This document shows positions 54,566-63,260 of a stretch of 64,000 nucleotides of DNA, one piece after another (positions within the stretch are counted from its first letter, which is position 1; each line of letters opens with the position of its first letter). Origin of the DNA: JADKCL01 sp046329055 (GTDB lineage Bacteria; Bacteroidota; Bacteroidia; J057; JADKCL01); the NCBI GenBank assembly GCA_046329055.1, contig JAXLVK010000011.1, forward strand, positions 21,495 to 85,494. Direction: 5' to 3'. The position numbers and the translations under genes were made by a program. The notes under the pieces were generated by a model. That model was given only the letters and a program-made list of their open reading frames with translations, had not been told where the DNA came from and did no database searches.

Positions 54566-55435
54566 CTACTTCATGCTACGTCGCGTCGTGACCGTTCCAT
54601 CGACTTGGATGGTGCGCATAATCGCTTTGATCCACACAGGATCCCCGCGCTGCGACGTCGCCAATGCCGGGCCCGAATCTTCGCTCACGAAGAACAATCG
54701 GTTTCCAGTACGACCGCGCTGAGGCACGAACGACCGCAAATACCAAAGGTCATAAGGTCCTACCTGCATGGTGTAAACCTTGTCCTTGCTCTCTTTGTAG
54801 TCATCCGGGGTATCGCCCACGGCATAGCCGGAAGCGGTCGTCTCGACATAGTAGTAGCGGAATCCCCCAGTTTGGTACCAGGTCCCGTGGCAATCCTCGC
54901 ATGCAACGGCGATCGCCATGTGACGCGGCGGATTGATGAGCACAGTCCTGAACCCCAGCAACCTGAGCAAGGCGGAAAGCAAAATCGAGGTATCCTCGCA
55001 GTCCCCGCCATGCTCGGCCAAAGTCTCGACTGGAAACTTGGGGTACTCGCCTTGCTCGGGCTGATAATCAAGCTGCTGCACGAAAGAAACGACGAATGCC
55101 AGCGTCTGATCACGGTTGAACCCCTCCGCCTCGGCAGTGCAATTCAGCGCATTGGCGAGGTCGGGCAGCACGCTGTATTCGGGATGCTCGTAGGCATAGA
55201 TCGCGTAGTTGTGGAAGGTGCGTTGCTTCTCTTGATAGAAGTGATAGACATCCCAGGGAATGGCGAGCGACATGTCGTACCGCTTGGCCCCGTATTCCCA
55301 CAAGAACCTGCGGCTGAATGCGTCTTGATGTTGCTTGGCAGAGGCCATCACGGACCCGCACAAGCCGATCCACATGGTCATGAAACCAAGGGCAAGGAGC
55401 AAGTATTTTCGGCGCATGTTCATTTTTCTATTCAT
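54566..55435 (-). CDS. Transglutaminase-like cysteine peptidase-fold protein, exported
   Basis: 289 residues. An N-terminal hydrophobic stretch (~10-30, ending SVMASA) is a signal peptide or anchor. The transglutaminase-like core has GGDCEDTSILLSALLRLLGF (catalytic Cys near 145), NPPRHMAIAVAC (His ~170) and YYYVETTA (Glu/Asp partner, ~195). In this fold the triad is Cys-His-Asp/Glu, and activity may be proteolytic or cross-linking. No further domain is present. The substrate is unknown. It is convergent with the ABC exporter across the palindrome cluster. Confidence 0.88.
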   Translation of the reverse strand: MNRKMNMRRKYLLLALGFMTMWIGLCGSVMASAKQHQDAFSRRFLWEYGAKRYDMSLAIPWDVYHFYQEKQRTFHNYAIYAYEHPEYSVLPDLANALNCTAEAEGFNRDQTLAFVVSFVQQLDYQPEQGEYPKFPVETLAEHGGDCEDTSILLSALLRLLGFRTVLINPPRHMAIAVACEDCHGTWYQTGGFRYYYVETTASGYAVGDTPDDYKESKDKVYTMQVGPYDLWYLRSFVPQRGRTGNRLFFVSEDSGPALATSQRGDPVWIKAIMRTIQVDGTVTTRRSMK

Positions 55436-55646
55436 TGATGCACGGATGCACAGTCCCCTGAAAGGAGCCGAAGCTCCCCGAAATTTCCCCTATGAACAGC
55501 AGGTGTAGTTCAGAATGATATACGGCAGCAGGGCAAAAAGTATTGTTACGAAATGTGAAATAATGGTGCCTTGAAAGAAAAACATCAAGTCTGTCAGTGG
55601 AAGGGAGCGGCACCAACCGCGAGGCAAAAACGGCCCCACAGGGGTT

Positions 55647-55675
55647 TTGCAGAGAGGTTTTTTGCCCTATATTTG
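55647..55675 (+). promoter_or_regulatory. Bacteroidota promoter, TTG-N18-TATATTTG, nearly leaderless
   Basis: TTG at 55647-55649, 18 bases, TATATTTG at 55668-55675, five bases before the ATG at 55681. Confidence 0.6.
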
Positions 55676-55680
55676 ACCCC

Positions 55681-56409
55681 ATGTCCCAATACCTGGTCAT
55701 AATTCCGACCTACAACGAGAAGGACAATGTGGAACTGATGGTGCGGAAGGTGTTTGACCTGCCGCGCCCCTTTCATCTCCTGATTGTCGATGACGGCTCG
55801 CCCGATGGCACCGCTCAGATCGTCAAGGAGTTGCAAAAGGAGTACTCCGGCAGGCTGCACATCGAGGAGCGTGCTGGAAAGCAGGGATTGGGAACCGCCT
55901 ACGTGCATGGATTCAAATGGGGGATGGCCCGTGGCTACGAGTTCCTCTTCGAGATGGACTGCGATTTCAGCCACAACCCCGATGACCTGCCGCGTCTCTT
56001 GGACGCCTGCGAAAGGGACGGATTTGACCTTTCCATCGGGTCGCGGTATGTGAAAGGTGGAGGGGTGGAGAATTGGCCGCGTGGGCGGGTGCTCATGAGC
56101 AAGTACGCGAGCCTCTATGTTCGGATCGTGACTTGGATGCCCGTTCATGACACCACCGCAGGCTTCAAATGCTACCGCAAGCGGGTTTTGGAGAAAATCC
56201 TGCAAGAGCCGCCGAGGTTCGTCGGGTACGCTTTCCAGATCGAGATGAAATTCCGGACCTGGAAATACGGCTTCAAGATCAAGGAGGTGCCCATCATCTT
56301 CACGGACCGCAAGCGTGGCGAAAGCAAAATGAGCGGCAAGATTTTCAATGAGGCATTTTTCGGGGTGCTCAAGATCAAGTGGAGCTCACTCTTCAAGAAA
56401 TGGAAATAA
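55681..56409 (+). CDS. Polyprenol monophosphomannose synthase-like glycosyltransferase (GT2)
   Basis: 242 residues from the ATG at 55681, beside a good promoter. The GT-A fold opens YLVIIPTYNEKDNVE, has VDDGSPDGT (~37-45), and the metal-binding EMDCDFSHNPDDLP (~94-107). DTTAGFKCYRKRVLEKI and the C-terminal KRGESKMSG loop complete the dolichol/polyprenol-phosphate mannose synthase pattern. It would transfer a sugar from a nucleotide sugar to a lipid phosphate carrier at the inner membrane. No C-terminal membrane domain is present, as in the soluble subtype. The adjacent GT39-type transferase gene, on the opposite strand, would be a natural user of the product. Confidence 0.93.
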   Translation: MSQYLVIIPTYNEKDNVELMVRKVFDLPRPFHLLIVDDGSPDGTAQIVKELQKEYSGRLHIEERAGKQGLGTAYVHGFKWGMARGYEFLFEMDCDFSHNPDDLPRLLDACERDGFDLSIGSRYVKGGGVENWPRGRVLMSKYASLYVRIVTWMPVHDTTAGFKCYRKRVLEKILQEPPRFVGYAFQIEMKFRTWKYGFKIKEVPIIFTDRKRGESKMSGKIFNEAFFGVLKIKWSSLFKKWK

Positions 56410-56424
56410 TTCCGCGCTGAGCGG

Positions 56425-57891
56425 CTATTTCCCGAGGACAAACACGTCCATCCCCTTTTCGAAATGTTGGCTTTGTTGGAGCTTGAAACGCTGCTTGAGG
56501 CCGTCCAAGATGCCATTTTCTGGATAGACGAACTTCGCATCCGCATCCACAAAGACCACCTGCGCGGCCGAGTCCAGGACCTGTGGAGGCAGGGCATTGA
56601 AGCCATTCACCGCATAGATCCCCCTAGATTTCTTGTTAGCATCCCAATGCGCAGGATCCTGAAACGCCTCCAAGTCCGCATGGTAGAGATAAGTCTTGTC
56701 GAAATAATCCGGCGCAATGACGAGAATGGAGTTGGCCGAGCGCGCCTGTTCGGCGTAGCTGACCATGGGGCCGACGGCGCGGTCATTGCTCGGATTCAGG
56801 GTAAATCCCGGCAACATCGCCAAGGCAATCGCTGCGAAAGCCCCGATTTGCAATCGCCGGTCCTGAAATAGCAGCGCGATCCATCCCGCAATCACCAAAA
56901 AGAAGGGCACCGAAACCCAGACCAGGTACCTCGGGATGAACGCGGGCGTGAAAAACAGCGATTGCAGGTAGATGCCGAAGTAAATGGTGCTGAAGACAAT
57001 CGCCAAGACCACCCAGATGAACCCTTGGGGAGATTTCCAGGGCGAATCGGGCGTTTGCTTTCGTCGGAAAATGGCCCAAGCGAGTCCCAATGCCGAGATT
57101 CCGATGAAGGCCAACGTCGCCCATGCCCCGTTCCAGTAGATGTTCACATGCCCGTAAATCTGCGTCCAATGCGGCTTCGGCACCCAAGTCGGCTTGGCGG
57201 CCACGGATTGCAGGCGCAACAGGAAGGCGATCAGGTTTGGCGCGTAGGCCAGCCCGACTCCGAGGTACATCAGGACCATTCTAGGAATCAGGAGCCTGCG
57301 CTGGGAAGAGACCAGGATCACCAGCCCCTCCGCAATCAGCATCCACATACCCAAGAAGTGGCTGTAGGCCAGCAGTACATTCCAAATACCCAGAAATACA
57401 TATCCTTGGACCCTTTTCGGCTCCTCCAACACCCGCAACAGGCTCCCGATCGACAATACCGTCAGCAGCCCCAGCAATGAATAGGTCCGCGCCTCGTGCG
57501 AGTGGTAAATCTGCTCCGTGGACAGCGTGAAAATCAGGCTCGCTCCCACCCCGGAAACCCAACCAAACCGCCGGTTGGTGACCAAAAACATGATCGCCGC
57601 GGTCAAGCTACTGAAGATCAAGGACGGAAACCGCACACTGACCGGACCAATTCCGAAGAGCTTGATCCAGAAATGCTCAATCAGGAAATGCAGGGGAGGA
57701 TTGTTCTCATTCTTAGCGAGTTCCCAGATGTCGGAAACGGATTGTTGCGACCAAAACAGCGTGAACGGCTCATCCAGGGCGATGTATTGGCTGCCCAAGT
57801 GCAAGACCTTCAGGCATACATTCAGCGACAGGACGCCGAGGGCAACCCATAGCGACTGGACAGACGGATTCTGTGAGGCAAGCCCTTTCAC
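56425..57891 (-). CDS. GT39/ArnT-like membrane glycosyltransferase
   Basis: 488 residues from a GTG at 57891; a longer reading to 58011 would overlap the upstream gene by 86 bases. The catalytic acidic motif of the GT-C fold is visible in the first loop (YIALDEPFT, near residue 35), followed by NENNPPLHFLIEHFWIKLFG and RFPSLIFSSLTA, the family's luminal loop pattern. About ten hydrophobic segments follow, then a ~100-residue soluble C-terminus (ILVIAPDYFDKTYLYH). Such enzymes use polyprenol-phosphate sugars to glycosylate proteins or lipids on the periplasmic side. It is convergent with the polyprenol-phosphate synthase gene 15 bases away. Confidence 0.88.
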   Translation of the reverse strand: MKGLASQNPSVQSLWVALGVLSLNVCLKVLHLGSQYIALDEPFTLFWSQQSVSDIWELAKNENNPPLHFLIEHFWIKLFGIGPVSVRFPSLIFSSLTAAIMFLVTNRRFGWVSGVGASLIFTLSTEQIYHSHEARTYSLLGLLTVLSIGSLLRVLEEPKRVQGYVFLGIWNVLLAYSHFLGMWMLIAEGLVILVSSQRRLLIPRMVLMYLGVGLAYAPNLIAFLLRLQSVAAKPTWVPKPHWTQIYGHVNIYWNGAWATLAFIGISALGLAWAIFRRKQTPDSPWKSPQGFIWVVLAIVFSTIYFGIYLQSLFFTPAFIPRYLVWVSVPFFLVIAGWIALLFQDRRLQIGAFAAIALAMLPGFTLNPSNDRAVGPMVSYAEQARSANSILVIAPDYFDKTYLYHADLEAFQDPAHWDANKKSRGIYAVNGFNALPPQVLDSAAQVVFVDADAKFVYPENGILDGLKQRFKLQQSQHFEKGMDVFVLGK

Positions 57892-57925
57892 ATCAATAAA
57901 ATTAGCGGTTCTTGCCCCTGATTCG

Positions 57926-58867
57926 TCAGGCTTCTGGATAAAAACGCAGGTCGAGGTCCCCTTGACGGCGCAAACGGGGCGCGAGTTTGTAGCGGCTGTC
58001 ACCTGTAGCACGCTGCAATGCCTCGATCACAGCCACCACATTGTGGACACCGATCGCATCACACCATTCAAATGGACCCTTGGGATAGTTCGTGCCGAGT
58101 TTCATGCCCAGGTCCACGTCCTGTACAGTCGCTGTGCCTTCACCGAGGACAAATGCCGCCTCGTTGATGATCATGCACACGACCCGTGGCGTCACCATGC
58201 CCACTTGGTCCTGCACCAATTCATAATCCAATCCCAAGGTCTTCATCGTTGCCTCCAAAACCATGAGGTCAGCGGGCTCAGCCATGCAAAGCTCAAGTTT
58301 GGGCCGATCAATGAAGGTCGGAAGGGCATTCATGCCGTAGAATTTGCATTCGGTATCGATGGCGCCGCCCAGCATTTCCGACAGGGAGCGCTTCACCGTG
58401 CAGCCGATCACGATCTGATTCTCATTGTAGAGATAGTTCAGGATGGCATCGGTATCGTCATCAAAATTCAGGTCAAAGACAATGTCATAGCCCTCGGTGT
58501 CCACATCGTACAGGCCCGAGCCGCCCTCTCCATCCTCCTCGTCATCATCATCATCGAAAATTCCGAAGCCACCGCCCTCGCCGAAGATCAGGTCATCGTC
58601 CTCATCCTCCTCGTCTTCTTCCATTTCCTCATCGTCTTGGCTCTTCTTGCGCAGGTGTTCCGGGATGCCGAGCATGATCTCCTTTTCGCCATCCTCGCCC
58701 TCGTCCTCCCCTTCTTCCTCGTCTTCAAAGGCATCCATGTTGTTCCAATCGAGGTCCCAGTTGTCGAATCCCGGAAACTCATGGTAAGTGACCTCAGCAT
58801 GTTGCAAATTGAGTTTTTTGAACTCCTGCACCCTGTCAGAATCACCGATCACCAATACCTTTTTCAT
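57926..58867 (-). CDS. 3-hydroxyacyl-CoA dehydrogenase C-terminal domain protein with long acidic insert
   Basis: 313 residues, soluble. The C-terminal ~100 residues match the 3HCDH helical domain: GMVTPRVVCMIINEAAFVL, then GTATVQDVDLGMKLGTNYP and KGPFEWCDAIGVHNV. The N-terminal part starts MKKVLVIGDSDRV, a Rossmann-like strand and turn that lacks the GxGxxG of true dehydrogenases. Residues ~48-120 are an extreme Asp/Glu tract (DEEEGEDEGEDGEKE; EEDEEDEDDD; FDDDDDEEDGEGG). The catalytic His/Glu pair cannot be located with confidence. It may have lost NAD binding or carry a regulatory or scaffold role. A CAAAGTTA box (reverse of TAACTTTG) lies 20 bases upstream at 58887. Confidence 0.85.
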   Translation of the reverse strand: MKKVLVIGDSDRVQEFKKLNLQHAEVTYHEFPGFDNWDLDWNNMDAFEDEEEGEDEGEDGEKEIMLGIPEHLRKKSQDDEEMEEDEEDEDDDLIFGEGGGFGIFDDDDDEEDGEGGSGLYDVDTEGYDIVFDLNFDDDTDAILNYLYNENQIVIGCTVKRSLSEMLGGAIDTECKFYGMNALPTFIDRPKLELCMAEPADLMVLEATMKTLGLDYELVQDQVGMVTPRVVCMIINEAAFVLGEGTATVQDVDLGMKLGTNYPKGPFEWCDAIGVHNVVAVIEALQRATGDSRYKLAPRLRRQGDLDLRFYPEA

Positions 58868-58886
58868 ACCATCTCGAATTTGGCTG

Positions 58887-58894
58887 CAAAGTTA
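58887..58894 (-). promoter_or_regulatory. Possible -7 box for the acidic 3HCDH-like gene
   Basis: Reads TAACTTTG on the minus strand, 19 bases before the start codon; no TTG at the expected distance. Confidence 0.4.
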
Positions 58895-58976
58895 AGGAAT
58901 GCCGGGAAACGAAGCCATGCCGAGGAGAAAAGACCCGCCGATCATTATGTTCTGCCCATCGAAGGCTTGGGTTCCC

Positions 58977-58984
58977 TACCTTTG
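58977..58984 (+). promoter_or_regulatory. Possible -7 box for the ridA operon
   Basis: TACCTTTG fits TANNTTTG, 21 bases before the ATG at 59006. No TTG lies at the standard -33 spacing. Confidence 0.4.
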
Positions 58985-59005
58985 CGCCAACAACACCCTA
59001 CGGGT

Positions 59006-59398
59006 ATGAAAAAAGAAATCATCTACACTCCCCAAGCTCCGGCACCGATTGGTCCTTACAGCCAAGCAGTTGCAGTGGGACATGTCCTTTACATCTCTGG
59101 TCAGATCGCCATCAACCCCGCCAACAACGAGGTGGAAAATGGCCCATTGGACCAACAGACTGAGCGGGTCATGTCGAACCTGGCGGCGATCCTTCACGCT
59201 GGGGGAACCTCCTTCGCCCAGGTGATCAAAACCACCATCTTTTTGGCGCCAGGGGAGGACTTCGCCACAGTAAATGCCATCTACGGCAAACACTTCGACG
59301 GCGACTTCCCTGCTCGTGAAACCGTCTGGGTGAATGCGCTCCCAAAAGGCGTGAAAGTGGAAATTTCCATGGTGGCATTGATCCCGACCGCCCTCTGA
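59006..59398 (+). CDS. ridA: RidA-family enamine/imine deaminase
   Basis: 130 residues from the ATG at 59006; a much longer in-frame reading upstream is antisense to other genes. APAPIGPYSQAV near the start, YISGQIAINP (~30), the catalytic-site Arg in FPARETVWVNALPKGVKVEI (~104-123) and normal length identify RidA. The enzyme hydrolyses reactive 2-aminoacrylate and related imines released by pyridoxal-phosphate enzymes. A transsulfuration-type PLP enzyme gene begins two bases after its stop, so the pair makes biochemical sense: the second enzyme can release such imines. Confidence 0.95.
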   Translation: MKKEIIYTPQAPAPIGPYSQAVAVGHVLYISGQIAINPANNEVENGPLDQQTERVMSNLAAILHAGGTSFAQVIKTTIFLAPGEDFATVNAIYGKHFDGDFPARETVWVNALPKGVKVEISMVALIPTAL

Positions 59399-59400
59399 GC

Positions 59401-60561
59401 ATGGACATCTCGTACATCCTGAACGAGCTGGGCGAGGAGCGCGACCGGCACTACGGCTCCGTTTCTGTCCCGATTTACCAAAGCAGCAATTTCGCCTTTC
59501 CGGACATCGCGACCATGCGTGCCTCCCTGGAGGACGAGATGGACGTGCCCTTCTATACCCGTGGGCACAATCCCACCGTGGCAACGTTGCGGCAGAAATT
59601 GGCGGCATTGGAGGGGGCAGAGGAATGCCTGGTCTTCGCGAGCGGCAGCGCGGCCATCGCGGCGGCGGTCATGAATGGCCTGCAGATGGGCGACCACGTC
59701 GTCTGCGTGCAGAAGCCCTATTCGTGGACCGGAAAGCTGCTGTCCAAGCTGCTCAAGCGCTTCGGGGTCGAGACAAGCTACATCGACGGCACCTCCATTG
59801 CCGAGTGGGAAGCCGCTTGCAAGCCCAATACCAAGCTCTTCATGCTGGAGAGCCCGAACTCGATGACCTTCGAGTTGCAGGACATCGCTGCCGTGGCGGC
59901 CTTGGCCAAGTCCAGGGGCATCCGCACCGTCCTCGACAACAGCTATGCGACCCCGCTCAATCAGCAGCCGATCAAGCTGGGCGTGGACATCGTTTGCCAC
60001 AGCGCAAGCAAGTACCTGAGCGGGCACAGCGACATGGTGGCAGGCGTGCTCTGCACGAGCCGCGCCATCGCAGAGGACATCTTCCAAGGCGAATTCATGA
60101 CGCTGGGAGGCATCATCTCCCCCCATGATGCATGGCTGATGATCCGCGGGCTGCGCACCCTCCAAATCAGGATGGACCGCGTCGCCGCTACCGCCGCCAA
60201 GGTTGTCGCTTTCCTGGAGCAGCATCCCAAAATCGAGCGGGTGATCTACCCCTACACCCCTACCCACCCGCAATACGAACTCGCCCGCAAGCAGATGCGC
60301 CAAGGCACCGGCCAATTCAGCATCCTGCTGAAAGCCGCCGACCTCGCCGCCGCCGAACGCTTCAGCGACAGCCTCAAGCGCTTCCTGCTCGCCTGCAGTT
60401 GGGGTGGCCACGAAAGCCTTCAATTCCCGATTTGCACCCTGTACACCTCGATGAATTACAGCGAGTCCCCCCTCCCCTTCAACTTCGTGCGGCTGTACGT
60501 AGGCTTGGAGGAGCCGGAGGTCTTGATCGCGGACCTGGCGCAAGCGCTGGAATCGGTCTGA
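59401..60561 (+). CDS. Transsulfuration-family PLP enzyme (cystathionine gamma-synthase/lyase type)
   Basis: 386 residues, starting two bases after ridA. Fold-type I features: YQSSNFAFPD near the start, FYTRGHNPTVATL, FASGSAAIAAA (PLP phosphate-binding), DNSYATPLNQQPIKLG (Asp contacting PLP) and the Schiff-base lysine in CHSASKYLSGHSD (~205). C-terminal landmarks are GGHESLQFP and VRLYVGLEEPEVLI. The Cys/Met-metabolism PLP family includes cystathionine synthases, lyases and methionine gamma-lyase, and the sequence alone does not decide between them. Coupling with RidA suggests a beta- or gamma-eliminating reaction that yields enamine intermediates. Confidence 0.92.
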   Translation: MDISYILNELGEERDRHYGSVSVPIYQSSNFAFPDIATMRASLEDEMDVPFYTRGHNPTVATLRQKLAALEGAEECLVFASGSAAIAAAVMNGLQMGDHVVCVQKPYSWTGKLLSKLLKRFGVETSYIDGTSIAEWEAACKPNTKLFMLESPNSMTFELQDIAAVAALAKSRGIRTVLDNSYATPLNQQPIKLGVDIVCHSASKYLSGHSDMVAGVLCTSRAIAEDIFQGEFMTLGGIISPHDAWLMIRGLRTLQIRMDRVAATAAKVVAFLEQHPKIERVIYPYTPTHPQYELARKQMRQGTGQFSILLKAADLAAAERFSDSLKRFLLACSWGGHESLQFPICTLYTSMNYSESPLPFNFVRLYVGLEEPEVLIADLAQALESV

Positions 60562-60630
60562 AGCAGGATTCTCTGAATTCGCAGAATTCACAGAATCTGC
60601 CCTGATAGGCAACGGTTCCCCAAAACAGCT

Positions 60631-60681
60631 GATTCACAGAATCCAGGCGCTTGAAGTTGGAGCGCCTAGATTCTGTGAATT
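60631..60681. terminator. Long inverted repeat, likely bidirectional terminator
   Basis: 21-base arms (60631-60651 and 60661-60681) pair with two mismatches or wobbles around a 9-base loop. Additional GAATTCACAGAAT-type half-sites flank it on both sides. It separates convergent genes ending at 60561 (+) and 60704 (-). Confidence 0.65.
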
Positions 60682-60703
60682 CTAAAAATTCTGTGAATTC
60701 TGC

Positions 60704-61759
60704 TCAGCCGTGGCACTTCTTGTACTTCTTCCCGCTGCCGCAGGGGCAGAGGTCGTTGCGGCCGGGTTGGGCTTCTTTTTTGACGGGTTGTGAGGCGGGG
60801 TTGAAGCTGGCTAGGCCCTTGGATTTGGACTTGCTTTGGAGGAAAGCTCCACCGCTGAGCAGCTCCGCGCCGTCGTCCTCGTCCGGGTCGGCGTAGATTT
60901 CCCAGGTGTCGGTGTAGTGCTGATAAAGGTCGAGGATGCCCTTGACCGGGGATTTTGCCCAGTTGTTGACCGGTTCGTACATGTCGCCCTGGACCTCGCC
61001 AAAGGTGCCACAGATGCTCGTGTCCACGAGGTCGTCCTTGTAGAGCAACTCGATGGCGTCCAGCAAGTCCGGGGCGCGCAACTCCGCCACGGAGGAGATC
61101 GCTTCGCCCAATACAGCGGCATCATCTGGATCCTGGGAGTTTTCTTGATAGTAGGCAAACAGGCTCCCGAACCAGGCAAAGACCTCCTTGCGGCGACCGG
61201 AATAATGCCATGCGACCTGCGCGACTGCATCGATCGCCGCACCGCGGGCAGACCACAAGGCATCGTGGTTGCGGACCAACTTTTGCAGGCGTTCCAGATT
61301 GTCCTTGCCGAGCCGGAATAGCGCCATCCACAGGTCCTCGCTGAGATGATCCCCCATCCAATAGTCCACCATCTCGTGCGGCTTTCCGAGGAAGCGACAT
61401 ACCTTGCCCAGACTGTCCAGTGCCCCTACCTCTGCCAACAAGAAAATGGCATGTGCCGGGAACGAGATGAGGCTCATGGGCAGCGGCTCCGCATTCTCCC
61501 CCTCCTCCAAGGCAACGTAAGCCGGGTACCGCTGCTCAGCGTCCAAGAGCATGAGCTCGAGGTCCGGGATCAATGTCTCCCTCGGAAGGGCCAAAATCTT
61601 CTTCACGACGGAGGTCGGGACATCGAATCCCCATCCGTAGAGTGGCAAGATTTCTGGGTGGTGAAATGCGGGAATTCCGGGGATGTTGGACCACGCTTGG
61701 TTTCCCTTGGGTTCAGTGTGCTCCTCATTCCACTCTGAGAGCAAATCATTCATTGACAT
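60704..61759 (-). CDS. DUF1186-like protein with C-terminal SEC-C zinc motif
   Basis: 351 residues; MSMNDLL at 61759, with an internal Met at 61753 equally possible. The main body is helical, with YPAYVALEEGENAEP and FPAHAIFLLAEVGA (~85-115) typical of DUF1186-type HEAT-like proteins. A Lys/Ser linker (LQSKSKSKGLASFNP) leads to the SEC-C motif GRNDLCPCGSGKKYKKCHG at the extreme C-terminus, a zinc-binding module also found at the end of SecA. Cytoplasmic; role unknown. The SEC-C call is firm, the DUF1186 call moderate. Confidence 0.88.
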   Translation of the reverse strand: MSMNDLLSEWNEEHTEPKGNQAWSNIPGIPAFHHPEILPLYGWGFDVPTSVVKKILALPRETLIPDLELMLLDAEQRYPAYVALEEGENAEPLPMSLISFPAHAIFLLAEVGALDSLGKVCRFLGKPHEMVDYWMGDHLSEDLWMALFRLGKDNLERLQKLVRNHDALWSARGAAIDAVAQVAWHYSGRRKEVFAWFGSLFAYYQENSQDPDDAAVLGEAISSVAELRAPDLLDAIELLYKDDLVDTSICGTFGEVQGDMYEPVNNWAKSPVKGILDLYQHYTDTWEIYADPDEDDGAELLSGGAFLQSKSKSKGLASFNPASQPVKKEAQPGRNDLCPCGSGKKYKKCHG

Positions 61760-61937
61760 GCGCTTGAGAATAAAATGGCATCGAAATGTAGTCGGAACTT
61801 GAGATTACCTTAGAACCAATATGGGAAGAAATTCTCGGAATCGAAAATGAATTCCAGATGCGTGACACCGCCCCGACAATCGTCCAAAATGGCTAGATTC
61901 GGAACATGGATTTTCTAACCCGATACCAATCCGCCGC

Positions 61938-62873
61938 ATGACCCACCTTCGCTGTCGTATTCGATTGAGATTCGCCGGATTGCTCCTCCTGGTCGGAATG
62001 GGCTTGAATGCTTGTGAACAAAAGGCCTGTGAGGTGCGCGAGGCGCCCAATTCCGATGTCTGTGTGGAGATGCTCATGGCAGTCCACAGTTCCTACGAGG
62101 AAATGGAGCGTTTGCCACAGACTCCCATGGATTTTGAGGCGATCAAAGGCATTGCATTCAGCCCCCAATGCCTCGGAGATGCGTTGGGATACAGGAAGTA
62201 TGTCTTGCACTACTACCAACATCATGAAGACCGCGACGAGGAGATCGTTCCAGTGAAGTTTCCGCTGTATTGGAAGCTGGATTCAACCGCGATACAGACG
62301 GAAGGCACCTACCGCGTGGATTTTAAGAGCGAAAAGGAGGTTGAAATCTCCTTTCACTGTGACAAATGCGATCGCATCGACATTAACGGCAAGCTCTTGG
62401 CTTCCCGAATCGAAAAGATGGACGTGGATTTCACATCGAAGACGGAACAGGTCCACAAAACCCCGGATTGGAGCTTCAATTTGCAGCCCCGCCGCGCAGA
62501 CCTGAGCAAGGAAGTGGGCAAAACCTTCCTCATTCGCATTGAATCCCGGGAAAGCTACCTCAAGAAGGCTCCGGAGCGTCTCAACCTGATACAATCCGGC
62601 CCCAACAGCTTCAAAATCCAGTACCGCGATGGTTTGGATTACCGCGCGACCGACTTTGCAAGCGGCCTCGGGAAGTCACTTGCCCTGATCGATCAAGCGA
62701 GGCTGGACAGCATGAACACACTGAAATTGAAGGCCGTGCAGGACGAGCTGGCAAAGCTGGGCAATGCCAATCCGTCGAAGCTGGACAGCCTCAAGCGCGA
62801 GGAAAACAGGCTAAAAATCGAATTGGACGCAATCCTGCCCCGGATACTTGTGATCACCAGGGGCGCGGGCTGA
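61938..62873 (+). CDS. Lipoprotein of unknown function
   Basis: 311 residues. The signal ends GLNAC, a lipobox that would lipidate Cys26. The mature N-terminal part is Cys-rich for ~30 residues (CEQKACEVREAPNSDVCVE). The middle is beta-rich with a possible CxxC turn (FHCDKCDRIDING). The C-terminal ~55 residues form a charged helix (LKAVQDELAKLGNANPSKL, SLKREENRLKIEL), a possible coiled coil. No family is recognised. It is convergent with trxA 13 bases away. Confidence 0.8.
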   Translation: MTHLRCRIRLRFAGLLLLVGMGLNACEQKACEVREAPNSDVCVEMLMAVHSSYEEMERLPQTPMDFEAIKGIAFSPQCLGDALGYRKYVLHYYQHHEDRDEEIVPVKFPLYWKLDSTAIQTEGTYRVDFKSEKEVEISFHCDKCDRIDINGKLLASRIEKMDVDFTSKTEQVHKTPDWSFNLQPRRADLSKEVGKTFLIRIESRESYLKKAPERLNLIQSGPNSFKIQYRDGLDYRATDFASGLGKSLALIDQARLDSMNTLKLKAVQDELAKLGNANPSKLDSLKREENRLKIELDAILPRILVITRGAG

Positions 62874-62886
62874 GGGAAATGATCCC

Positions 62887-63216
62887 TTAGGCGTACTTCT
62901 GCATGGTCTCCCGGATTTTGGCCTTGGTGGGCACACCGGTGAGGGCTTCGACCTTTTGGCCGCCCTTGAAGATTTGCAGCGTAGGCAATGCGGAGACCCC
63001 GTACTTGGTTCCGGTCGTGTTTTTCTGGACGTCCATCTTGCCGAAAACGGCCACGCCGTCCATCTCCTTGGCGAGTTCCTCCACGATGGGGCTGATCATC
63101 TTGCAGGGGCCGCACCATGTCGCCCAGTAGTCCACCAAAACAGGTTTGTCACTCTTCAAAACGAGTTCCTCGAAATTGGAATCCGTGAGTTCCAGGGTCT
63201 TAGTTGTAACGCTCAT
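62887..63216 (-). CDS. trxA: Thioredoxin
   Basis: 109 residues with the active site WCGPCKM (Cys35, Cys38) and the usual order LVDYWATWCGPC, VFGKMDVQKN, cis-Pro in SALPTLQIFKGG. No signal peptide, so cytoplasmic. It reduces protein disulfides using thioredoxin reductase. It lies 44 bases downstream of dnaE on the same strand, an adjacency I recall in other Bacteroidota, though trxA may have its own promoter. Confidence 0.97.
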   Translation of the reverse strand: MSVTTKTLELTDSNFEELVLKSDKPVLVDYWATWCGPCKMISPIVEELAKEMDGVAVFGKMDVQKNTTGTKYGVSALPTLQIFKGGQKVEALTGVPTKAKIRETMQKYA

Positions 63217-63260
63217 ATTCTATGATGCAGGTATTCTTGTGGTCTAAAACTATGTAAATA

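Noticed and set aside
57518..59005. N-terminal extension of RidA to a 626-codon protein
   Set aside because: The extension is antisense to the GT39 and 3HCDH-like genes; RidA has its normal length from 59006.
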